A stretch of 34,121 bases of DNA from JANLYQ01 sp031365725 (lineage in GTDB: Bacteria; Actinomycetota; Actinomycetes; JACCUZ01), in assembly GCA_031365725.1 (NCBI GenBank), contig JANLYQ010000083.1, positions 1-34,121 of the forward strand, read 5' to 3'. Below the pieces are notes generated by a model, which saw only the letters and a program-made list of their open reading frames with translations, was not told the origin of the DNA and did not search any database. The position numbers and the translations under genes are program-made. Positions 15,327 to 22,526 of the stretch are shown piece by piece; within the stretch, counting starts at the first letter, position 1; the number at the start of each line of letters is the position of its first letter.

Positions 15327-15722
15327 CTAGGACGGTGTGAGCTCGGCGCGACGACGGCGCATGAGGTCGGCGACCGTGCTGGCGAGCACGATCGGGTCCA
15401 GCGGGTGCGGCACCGCCGCCTCGGCGCGCGACCAGTTCGCCAGCCAGTTGTCGGCGACCCGGCCGGTGAGGAGCACGATCGGCGGGCAGCGGAAGATCTC
15501 GTCCTTCATCTGCCGGGCGATGCCCATGCCGCCGGTCGGCGCGGCCTCGCCGTCCAGGATCGCCACGTCGATGCCGCCGGCGTCGAAGGCGGCGATGACC
15601 GCCGGCCCGGTGGCGCACTCGAGCCACTCGACCCGCGGCACGTCAGGGGCCGGCCGGCGACCTATCGCGATCTTGACCTTCTCGCGGGTGTCGACGTCGT
15701 CGCTGTAGACGAGCACCGTCAT
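15327..15722 (-). CDS. atypical response-regulator receiver-like protein
   Basis: 131 residues with a CheY-like fold only and no output domain. Seen: M-T-V-L-V-Y-S-D-D with the acidic pair Asp8/Asp9, the phosphoacceptor-position Asp57 in V-A-I-L-D-G-E-A, Thr86 in I-V-L-L-T-G, and P-H-P at 105-107 where receivers have the conserved Lys-Pro. The missing Lys argues against normal phosphotransfer. No histidine kinase is nearby. Start: ATG at 15722 matches the family start as I recall it; a GTG at 15785 would add 21 Ala/Ser-rich residues. Lies between ctaG and trpD in one minus-strand operon, so a regulatory role in respiration is conceivable, not shown. Confidence 0.74.
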   Translation of the reverse strand: MTVLVYSDDVDTREKVKIAIGRRPAPDVPRVEWLECATGPAVIAAFDAGGIDVAILDGEAAPTGGMGIARQMKDEIFRCPPIVLLTGRVADNWLANWSRAEAAVPHPLDPIVLASTVADLMRRRRAELTPS

Positions 15723-15794
15723 CCGGGCGTCGTCGGCAGCAGCGCTCGCGCCGGAGGTAAGGGAGGCAGGGGACGGTGCGGTCACGCCGCGATG

Positions 15795-16724
15795 CTACCG
15801 ACCGGCTCGGGCCTGCGCCTCGTCGAGCCGGTCCAGGCGACGGTCCTCGCGCACCGCCTCGCGCTCCGAGGCCCGCGCCCACTGCACGAACAAGGTCGCC
15901 AGCACGAGCAGCGCCACGAGGTCCCCGCTGGCCCAGAGCAGCGCACCACCCAGGTGCTGGTCGGCCAGGGCCGAGGGACCCCACACCCGACCGGGACCTT
16001 CCACCTCGGCGTACCAGCTCGCCGCGATCGGGGTCGACTCGGACAGGATCGCCACCCCGAGGAAGGCATGGAAGGGCATCGTGGCGAACACCGCGATGAG
16101 TCGCAGGGGATGACCGACCCGGCCGGGCATCGGGTCGATGCCCAACACCGAGAAGAACCACAGCGCGCCGACCATCACGAAGTGGACGTGGTTGAGCTCG
16201 TGCAACCACGGGTGGTGCAACGTCGCGGGGTACCACCCGGTCAGGTACAGCGCGAACGGGGTCGCGACGAACAGCACGCCCGCCACCACCGGGAAGGTCA
16301 CCACCTTCGCCACCCTGCTGTGCAGCACCACCAGCAACGCGTCCCGGCCACCCAGCGGCAAGGTGCGCAGCGCCAGGGTCACGGGACCGCCCAGCGCCAG
16401 GAAGATCGGCGTCACCATGGCGAGCACCATGTGCTGGACCATGTGCACCCAGAACAACCGCAGGTCGTAGACCGCCAACGCCGAGGTCGTCGCGACGAGG
16501 AAAGACCCGAGCCCCAGCAGCACGAAACAGAGCGTCCGACCGACCGGCCAACGGTCGCCGCGACGGTGCAGCCGGCGCACGGCGACCAGGTACAGCGCGC
16601 CGGCGACGGTCGCCCCGAGCAGCGGGAGCACCGCCGGCTGCCAGGTCGTGAGCATCGACCCGGCGGTGAACGGTGGCAGGTCCTCGGGCGCGCCATCGTG
16701 CGCGAGGAGCAGCACGGCCAGCAC
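15795..16724 (-). CDS. ctaG: cytochrome c oxidase assembly factor CtaG (caa3-type)
   Basis: 309-residue polytopic membrane protein, about seven to nine helices, of the caa3-type CtaG family required for copper insertion and assembly of cytochrome c oxidase. Seen: L-L-L-A-H-D-G near the N-terminus, W-V-H-M-V-Q-H-M in a membrane helix, H-E-L-N-H-V-H-F and M-P-F-H-A-F-L-G: the conserved membrane His residues of the family. Start: I choose the GTG at 16722-16724 because TACGCT lies six bases upstream and the product then begins like the family; an ATG at 16808 would leave one base to the divergent ctaE start and has no ribosome-binding site. Divergent from ctaE, consistent with shared expression. 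Confidence 0.85.
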   Translation of the reverse strand: MLAVLLLAHDGAPEDLPPFTAGSMLTTWQPAVLPLLGATVAGALYLVAVRRLHRRGDRWPVGRTLCFVLLGLGSFLVATTSALAVYDLRLFWVHMVQHMVLAMVTPIFLALGGPVTLALRTLPLGGRDALLVVLHSRVAKVVTFPVVAGVLFVATPFALYLTGWYPATLHHPWLHELNHVHFVMVGALWFFSVLGIDPMPGRVGHPLRLIAVFATMPFHAFLGVAILSESTPIAASWYAEVEGPGRVWGPSALADQHLGGALLWASGDLVALLVLATLFVQWARASEREAVREDRRLDRLDEAQARAGR

Positions 16725-16730
16725 CACGCG

Positions 16731-16736
16731 AGCGTA
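16731..16736 (-). promoter_or_regulatory. -10 box for ctaG
   Basis: Minus strand TACGCT followed by six bases and GTG at 16724. Together with the ctaE box at 16798-16803 it makes a compact divergent promoter pair within 90 bases. Confidence 0.4.
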
Positions 16737-16797
16737 CGTCGGCAGACTCGCGGGACGCAGTCGGGGGGGCGGGGGTGCCGCTGAGGACAAGGGTGGC

Positions 16798-16803
16798 AAT
16801 AAT
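16798..16803 (+). promoter_or_regulatory. -10 box of leaderless ctaE-qcrCAB promoter
   Basis: AATAAT matches the TATAAT consensus at five of six bases, stands out from the GC-rich surroundings, and is followed by six bases and then the GTG of ctaE at 16810. No Shine-Dalgarno is correctly spaced (GGGTGG ends 13 bases upstream). Confidence 0.5.
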
Positions 16804-16809
16804 GCCATT

Positions 16810-17424
16810 GTGGCGACAGCAACCGCTCCAGGAGCAACGACCCGGCCGAGTCACGTCCCGGCCATGCGGCCGGACACCACGGCGGTCGGCACCATCGTCT
16901 GGTTGTCCTCCGAGCTGATGTTCTTCGCGGCGCTGTTCGCGATGTACTTCACGCTCCGTGCGGTCAGTCCCGACCTGTGGGCCACCCAGCCCAAGCAGCT
17001 CAACGTGGTCTTCTCCTCGGTCAACACCACGGTGCTGGTGCTGTCGTCGGTGACCTGCCAGCTCGGGGTCTTCGCGGCCGAGAAGGGCGACGTCGTCCGG
17101 CTGCGCCGGTGGTTCGTCATCACCTTCCTGATGGGTGCCTTCTTCGTCGGCGGCCAGGCCTACGAGTACGCCAGCCTGGTGAGCAAGGACGGGCTGACCC
17201 TGTCCTCCAACGCCTACGGCTCCATCTTCTACCTCACCACCGGCTTCCACGGACTGCACGTCACCGGCGGCCTGATCGCCTTCCTCCTTGTGCTTGGGCG
17301 CACCTTCACCGCCAAGCGGTTCACCCACGGTCACGCCACCAGCGCCATCGTGGTCTCCTACTACTGGCACTTCGTGGACGTCGTCTGGATCGGCTTGTTC
17401 GCGACCATCTACCTCATCAAGTGA
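16810..17424 (+). CDS. ctaE: cytochrome c oxidase subunit III
   Basis: 204-residue membrane subunit of the aa3 oxidase with five helices, the short form usual in actinobacteria. Seen: T-I-V-W-L-S-S-E-L-M-F-F-A-A-L-F near the N-terminus (conserved first helix with Glu), G-Q-A-Y-E-Y, G-F-H-G-L-H-V-T-G-G, and the C-terminal Y-Y-W-H-F-V-D-V-V-W. Subunit III stabilises the oxidase and its proton uptake. Start GTG at 16810, six bases after AATAAT, probably leaderless. The stop overlaps the qcrC start (GTGA). First gene of ctaE-qcrC-qcrA-qcrB. Confidence 0.95.
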   Translation: MATATAPGATTRPSHVPAMRPDTTAVGTIVWLSSELMFFAALFAMYFTLRAVSPDLWATQPKQLNVVFSSVNTTVLVLSSVTCQLGVFAAEKGDVVRLRRWFVITFLMGAFFVGGQAYEYASLVSKDGLTLSSNAYGSIFYLTTGFHGLHVTGGLIAFLLVLGRTFTAKRFTHGHATSAIVVSYYWHFVDVVWIGLFATIYLIK

Positions 17425-18251
17425 GCGCCTCCGTGACCCGAATGCTCAGCCCGCGGGCCCTCCTGGGAGCCTTGTCCCGTCGCCGACGTCAGCGCCTGCT
17501 GCCTGCCGTGATGCTGCTCACGGCACTCGGCGCCACCGGGGGCGCCTACGCCGCCCTGGCCCCGTCGACCGGCGCCGCCGCCGCATCAGGCGCCTCGAGC
17601 CAGACCCTCGAGCAGGGGCGCGCCCTGTTCCTCAAGAACTGCGCCACCTGCCACGGGCTCAACGCCCAGGGCAGCAGCGACGGGCCCACCCTCATCGGGG
17701 TCGGTGCCGCATCGGTCGACTTCCAGGTCGGCACCGGTCGCATGCCGGGCGCCCAGCTGGGCGTCCAGGTGCAGGCCAAGCGCCCGCAGTTCAGCGCGAC
17801 CCAGGTCGCCGCCATGGCGGCGTACGTCGCCTCGCTCGGGCCCGGTCCGTCGGTCCCCAGTGCGGCCGACGTCAACTTCGCGGGGGCCGACGTCGCCGCC
17901 GGTGGCCAGATCTATCGCACCAACTGCGCGATGTGCCACAACTACGCCGGCTCCGGCGGTGCCCTCACCCAGGGCAAGTACGCACCGTCGCTGAAGAAGA
18001 CGATCCCCAAGCACATCTACGAGGCGATGCTCACCGGGCCGCAGTCGATGCCGGTGTTCGGCAACGGCACGCTCTCGCCGAAGGAGAAGCGTGAGGTGAT
18101 CGCGTTCCTGCGCACCACCTCCACCGAATCGGCTCCGGGTGGGGCCACCCTCGGCAAGATCGGGCCGGTCTCCGAGGGAGCGGTGGGCTGGCTTGCCGGG
18201 CTCGGTGCCCTGGTCGCCTGTGCGGTCTGGCTGGGGGCGAAGGCCCGATGA
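17421..18251 (+). CDS. qcrC: cytochrome bc1 complex diheme cytochrome c subunit
   Basis: 276-residue diheme c-type cytochrome that passes electrons from the Rieske centre directly to CtaC CuA in the bcc-aa3 supercomplex, with no soluble cytochrome c. Seen: N-terminal membrane helix (about 25-48), first heme motif C-A-T-C-H at 74-78 with a likely Met ligand at Met108, second heme motif C-A-M-C-H at 169-173 with a later S-M-P-V-F Met, and a C-terminal helix (about 251-272). Start GTG at 17421 overlaps the ctaE stop; the end overlaps qcrA (ATGA). Confidence 0.95.
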   Translation: MSASVTRMLSPRALLGALSRRRRQRLLPAVMLLTALGATGGAYAALAPSTGAAAASGASSQTLEQGRALFLKNCATCHGLNAQGSSDGPTLIGVGAASVDFQVGTGRMPGAQLGVQVQAKRPQFSATQVAAMAAYVASLGPGPSVPSAADVNFAGADVAAGGQIYRTNCAMCHNYAGSGGALTQGKYAPSLKKTIPKHIYEAMLTGPQSMPVFGNGTLSPKEKREVIAFLRTTSTESAPGGATLGKIGPVSEGAVGWLAGLGALVACAVWLGAKAR

Positions 18252-19384
18252 GCGACCAGCCGCACACCGGCCCGAACACCCCCGCCGACCGGGACCAGGC
18301 GACCCGCATCCACAGCGCTCGCGAGCGCGGAAGAGGGGATGTGCAGCACCTCCCGGACACGACCCACGACGCTGCGGACGACCCGCGCGCCGGCGGGCAC
18401 GGGGAGCTGGCCACCCGATTCGAGAACCCCGGCATCCCGGCCCACGTCTACCGCCGCTCCGACGTCGATCCCAAGGCCGCGGACCGGCGAGAGCGCGAGG
18501 TGGCTGCGTTCTTCGGCCTGTCCACCTTGGGCACCTTGCTCTTCATCATCGCCTACTTCGCGATCAAGCCGGCGGGCGCCACGGGTGACCGGCTGCTCCA
18601 GCAGGTCGGGCTCTCCACCAAGCTGCTCGGGCTGGGTCTCGGTCTCGCGATGTTCTGCATCGGGGCCGGCGCCATCCACTGGGCCAAGACACTCATGCCC
18701 GACGACGAGGTCGCTACGGTGCGTAAGCCCATGCGGTCCTCCGACGAGGACCGCGAGGGCGCGATCGCGGCCCTGAGAGAAGGCGCGGCCGGTGCGGGGC
18801 TCGGCCGCCGCAAGCTGATCCGCAACAGCCTGCTCGGCGCGATGGCTCCGCTCGGCCTGCTCGCGATCATCCCGCTGCGCGACCTGGGCCCACTGCCTGG
18901 TGCGGCGCTGGCCAACACCTTGTGGCGCCCGGGTCGTCGACTGGTGACCGACCCGACCGGTGACCTCATCAAGGTCGCCGACATCGAGATCGGCGGCGTG
19001 ATCCACGTCGAGCCCGAAGGGCTGGACAAGAACGCGCACCCGCTCGAGGAGGCCGCGAAAGCCACCACCCTGGTGATCCGGCTGTCCCCCGACCTGATCA
19101 CCGATCCCAAGCAGAAGCGCTGGTCGGTCGACGGCATCGTGGCCTACAGCAAGATCTGCACCCACCTGGGCTGCCCGGTGGGGCTCTACGAGCAGCAGAC
19201 CCACCACCTGCTCTGCCCCTGCCACCAGTCGACGTACGACGTCACCAAGGACTGCGCGGTCATCTTCGGACCGGCCGCGCGACCCCTGCCGCAACTTCCC
19301 CTGGGTGTTGATGCCGAGGGCTATCTCATTGCCACGGATGACTTTCACGAGCCCGTGGGTCCAAGTTTCTGGGAGCGAGGGTAG
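18248..19384 (+). CDS. qcrA: ubiquinol/menaquinol-cytochrome c reductase Rieske Fe-S subunit
   Basis: 378 residues. The 2Fe-2S ligands are Cys304/His306 in C-T-H-L-G-C and Cys323/His326 in C-P-C-H, with the disulfide pair Cys309/Cys325. Three membrane helices precede the head domain (about 86-107, 122-141 and 195-215), the actinobacterial form of the protein. The long charged N-terminus (1-80) is cytoplasmic. Oxidises menaquinol together with QcrB and reduces QcrC. ATG at 18248 overlaps the qcrC stop by four bases. Confidence 0.96.
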   Translation: MSDQPHTGPNTPADRDQATRIHSARERGRGDVQHLPDTTHDAADDPRAGGHGELATRFENPGIPAHVYRRSDVDPKAADRREREVAAFFGLSTLGTLLFIIAYFAIKPAGATGDRLLQQVGLSTKLLGLGLGLAMFCIGAGAIHWAKTLMPDDEVATVRKPMRSSDEDREGAIAALREGAAGAGLGRRKLIRNSLLGAMAPLGLLAIIPLRDLGPLPGAALANTLWRPGRRLVTDPTGDLIKVADIEIGGVIHVEPEGLDKNAHPLEEAAKATTLVIRLSPDLITDPKQKRWSVDGIVAYSKICTHLGCPVGLYEQQTHHLLCPCHQSTYDVTKDCAVIFGPAARPLPQLPLGVDAEGYLIATDDFHEPVGPSFWERG

Positions 19385-19390
19385 GCACCG

Positions 19391-20989
19391 ATGGGTATCG
19401 AGGCCACGGCCGCCAAGGCCGCCAACGAGATCGACGAGCGCTTCGGCTCGGCCAACTTCGTGCGCCGCAACGCGCGCAAGGTGTTCCCGGACCACTGGTC
19501 GTTCATGCTCGGCGAGATCGCCCTCTATAGCTTCATCATCCTGCTTCTGACCGGCACCTTCCTCACCCTGTGGTTCAAGCCCAGCCAGGGTGAGGTCATC
19601 TACAACGGCTCCTACGTGCCGCTGCACGGTTTGACGATGTCGGAGGCCTACGCCTCGACACTGCGCATCTCCTTCGACATCCGTGGCGGCCTGATCATCC
19701 GGCAGATCCACCACTGGGCCGCGCTGATCTTCGTGGCGTCGATGGTCGTGCACATGTGCCGGGTCTTCTTCACCGGCGCCTTCCGCAAGCCGCGTGAGAC
19801 CAACTGGATGATCGGCTTCACGCTGTTCATCCTGAGCTTCATCGAAGGTCTCGCCGGTTACTCGCTCCCTGACGACCTGCTGTCCGGCGTCGGCCTGCGC
19901 ATCACCGAAGCCGTCCTGCAGTCGATGCCGATCGTCGGCACCTACCTCGCGTTCTTCCTCTTCGGCGGGGCCTTCCCCGGCGAGGACATCATCCCGCGGC
20001 TCTACACCGTGCACATCCTGCTGCTGCCTGGTGTCTTCCTCGGGCTGATCACCGCGCACCTGATCATGGTCTGGTACCAGAAGCACACCCAGTACCCGCT
20101 GCCCGGGCGCACCGAGAAGAACACGGTCGGCTACCCCTTCTTCCCGGTCTACACCGCCAAGGCGGGTGGCTTCTTCTTCATCACCTTCGGCGTCACCACG
20201 CTGCTGTCGGCCTTCGCCACGATCAACCCGATCTGGCTGTACGGGCCCTACACCCCGGGGGAGATCTCGGCCGGCTCCCAGCCGGACTGGTACATGGGCT
20301 TCCTGGAAGGCTCGCTGCGGCTCTTCCCCGCCCTCGAGTCCCAGGTGTTCGGCTACACCATCCCCTGGAACGTCCTCATCCCGGCCCTGGTCGTACCCGG
20401 CCTGCTGTTCGGCTCGATGGCGATCTATCCGATGCTCGAACGCTGGGTCACGGGCGACAACGCTGAGCACCACCTGCTGGACCGGCCGCGCAACGTGCCG
20501 ACCCGCACCGGCCTGGGCGTCATGGCCCTGAGCACCTGGGTGATCCTGTTGGCCGGTGGTGCCAACGACATCCTGGCCACGACCTTCCACCTGTCGATCA
20601 ACCAGATCACGAACACGTTCCGCGTGCTGATCTTCGTGGTCCCACCGCTGGTCTACGTCGTCACCAAGCGCATCTGCCTCGGCCTGCAGCGACGCGACCG
20701 CGATCTCGTCCTGCACGGACGCGAGACCGGCCGCATCATCCGCGACGCCAACGGTGAGATGACCGAGGTGCACGCGCCGATCCCGGCGGCCCTGGCGTGG
20801 CAGCTCACGCAGCACCGCACCCCGGCGCCGTACGAGATCGGGCCGGTCGCTGACGACAACGGCGTGCCACGACGCAGGCTGTTGGCTGCCAAGGCGCGGG
20901 CCCGCGTCTCGCGGTTCTACTTCGAGGACCAGGTCGCTCCCCCCACCCCGGCCGAGGTCCGCGAGCTGGAGTCCAGCGGTCATCACTGA
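19391..20989 (+). CDS. qcrB: cytochrome b subunit of the bcc complex
   Basis: 532 residues with eight predicted helices and the C-terminal cytoplasmic extension usual in actinobacteria. Seen: heme-ligating His107 and His121 (I-H-H-W ... V-V-H-M) in one helix and a second His pair in T-V-H-I-L-L-L-P ... T-A-H-L-I-M-V-W; the quinol-site motif appears as P-D-W-Y in place of PEWY, as in other actinobacteria. This is the subunit targeted in M. tuberculosis by imidazopyridine drugs. ATG at 19391 with GGGAGCGAGGG upstream, six bases after the qcrA stop. Confidence 0.96.
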   Translation: MGIEATAAKAANEIDERFGSANFVRRNARKVFPDHWSFMLGEIALYSFIILLLTGTFLTLWFKPSQGEVIYNGSYVPLHGLTMSEAYASTLRISFDIRGGLIIRQIHHWAALIFVASMVVHMCRVFFTGAFRKPRETNWMIGFTLFILSFIEGLAGYSLPDDLLSGVGLRITEAVLQSMPIVGTYLAFFLFGGAFPGEDIIPRLYTVHILLLPGVFLGLITAHLIMVWYQKHTQYPLPGRTEKNTVGYPFFPVYTAKAGGFFFITFGVTTLLSAFATINPIWLYGPYTPGEISAGSQPDWYMGFLEGSLRLFPALESQVFGYTIPWNVLIPALVVPGLLFGSMAIYPMLERWVTGDNAEHHLLDRPRNVPTRTGLGVMALSTWVILLAGGANDILATTFHLSINQITNTFRVLIFVVPPLVYVVTKRICLGLQRRDRDLVLHGRETGRIIRDANGEMTEVHAPIPAALAWQLTQHRTPAPYEIGPVADDNGVPRRRLLAAKARARVSRFYFEDQVAPPTPAEVRELESSGHH

Positions 20990-20990
20990 C

Positions 20991-22526
20991 GTGGATCGGC
21001 AGACGGGCGACGACGACAGCCTGCTCTGCCTGGTCACCGGCGCATCGGGCTACATCGGCGGGCGCCTGGTGCCCGAGCTGCTCGCGGCCGGGCACCGGGT
21101 GCGCGTCATGGCCCGGCGGCCCGAAAGCCTGCGGGACCACCCGTGGGCAGGCGAGGTCCAGGTGGTGCAGGCCGACGCCTCGGACCCGTCCTCGCTGGTG
21201 CCGGCGATGGACGGTGTAGACGTCGCCTACTACCTGATCCATGCACTCGGGACCGCGGATTTCGAGCAGACCGACCGCGACACCGCCGGCCACTTCGGTA
21301 GGGCGGCCCGCGCCGCGGGCGTGACCCGGCTGGTCTATCTCGGTGGCCTCACCCCCGACGTGCCGGCCGCCGAGCTCTCGGCTCACCTGCGCTCACGGCA
21401 GGAGGTCGGCGAGGTCCTGCTCGCCTCGGGAGTGCCGACCGCCGTGCTGCGAGCTGCGGTGATCATCGGGTCCGGCTCGGCGTCCTTCGAGATGTTGCGC
21501 TACCTCACCGAGCGGCTGCCGGCGATGATCACCCCGCGCTGGGTCGACACCCGCATCCAGCCGATCGCGATCCGCGACGTGCTGCGCTACCTCGTCGGCG
21601 CGGCGACGCTGCCGCGGGAGGTGTCGCGGTCCTTCGACATCGGCGGGCCGGACGTGCTCACCTACCGGCAGATGATGCAGGGCTATGCCCGGGTGGCCGG
21701 GCTTCGGCCACGGATCATCGTGCCGGTGCCGGTACTGAGCCCCACCCTGTCCGGGCACTGGGTCGGTCTCGTGACACCGGTGCCCAACTCGATCGCCCGA
21801 CCGCTGGTCGACTCGCTGAAGGTCGAGGTCGTGGCGAGTGAGCACGACATCGCGACCTACCTGCCGGACCCAGCCGAGGGACTGCTCGGTTTCGCTCGCT
21901 CGGTCGAGCTGGCTCTCAAGCGCATCCGGGAAGCCGACGTCGCGACCCGCTGGTCGTCAGCCTCCCTGCCCGGTGCTCCCAGCGACCCCCTGCCCACCGA
22001 CCCGGACTGGGCCGGCGGCAGCCTCTACGAGGACATCCGACGTCGATCCGTCGCTGCTCCCCCGGAGGCGCTCTGGGCGGTCATCGAGGGCATCGGCGGC
22101 GACCACGGCTGGTACTCCTTCCCGTTGGCGTGGCGGGTGCGGGGACTGCTGGACCGGTTCGCCGGCGGCGTGGGCCTGCGCCGGGGTCGCCGCGACCCGG
22201 ACACCGTGTTCGTGGGTGAGCCGATCGACTTCTGGCGGGTCGAAGAGCGTGACCCGGGCGAGCTGCTGCGGCTGCGCGCCGAGATGCGGCTGCCCGGGCT
22301 GGCCTGGCTCGAGCTCGGCGTCGAGCCGGCCGAGGACGGCCACCCGGCCGACGGCTCGACCTACGTCCAGCGCGCGCTGTTCCACCCGCGCGGGCTCTTC
22401 GGCCACCTGTACTGGTGGTCGGTGGCGCCCTTCCACGGCATCGTCTTCGGCGGCATGGCCCGCAACATCTCCGCGACCGCCGAGCACAGGGCTCGCGGCG
22501 CGAGGCCGAGCGCCCCCGTCAGCTAG
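20991..22526 (+). CDS. NAD(P)-binding SDR-like protein fused to DUF2867
   Basis: 511 residues. The N-terminal half is an atypical extended SDR/NmrA-like Rossmann domain: L-V-T-G-A-S-G-Y-I-G-G at residues 14-24, V-A-Y-Y-L-I-H-A-L, and V-Y-L-G-G-L-T. The C-terminal part (about 345-500) is DUF2867, with D-F-W-R-V-E and a terminal G-L-F-G-H-L-Y-W-W-S-V-A-P-F-H motif. The fused protein is widespread in actinobacteria but without a known reaction. GTG at 20991 begins one base after the qcrB stop, so it is probably cotranscribed with the bcc genes. Its end overlaps the photolyase stop by four bases (convergent). Confidence 0.82.
   Translation: MDRQTGDDDSLLCLVTGASGYIGGRLVPELLAAGHRVRVMARRPESLRDHPWAGEVQVVQADASDPSSLVPAMDGVDVAYYLIHALGTADFEQTDRDTAGHFGRAARAAGVTRLVYLGGLTPDVPAAELSAHLRSRQEVGEVLLASGVPTAVLRAAVIIGSGSASFEMLRYLTERLPAMITPRWVDTRIQPIAIRDVLRYLVGAATLPREVSRSFDIGGPDVLTYRQMMQGYARVAGLRPRIIVPVPVLSPTLSGHWVGLVTPVPNSIARPLVDSLKVEVVASEHDIATYLPDPAEGLLGFARSVELALKRIREADVATRWSSASLPGAPSDPLPTDPDWAGGSLYEDIRRRSVAAPPEALWAVIEGIGGDHGWYSFPLAWRVRGLLDRFAGGVGLRRGRRDPDTVFVGEPIDFWRVEERDPGELLRLRAEMRLPGLAWLELGVEPAEDGHPADGSTYVQRALFHPRGLFGHLYWWSVAPFHGIVFGGMARNISATAEHRARGARPSAPVS

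Noticed and set aside
15216..16784. Plus-strand frame opposite ctaG and the receiver gene (522 codons)
   Set aside because: Arg/His/Gln-rich shadow translation; no motif, and the minus genes are supported by family motifs.
18017..21037. Minus-strand open frame of about 1000 codons opposite qcrA/qcrB
   Set aside because: Antisense shadow of two clear respiratory genes; low-complexity charged product and no start signal.
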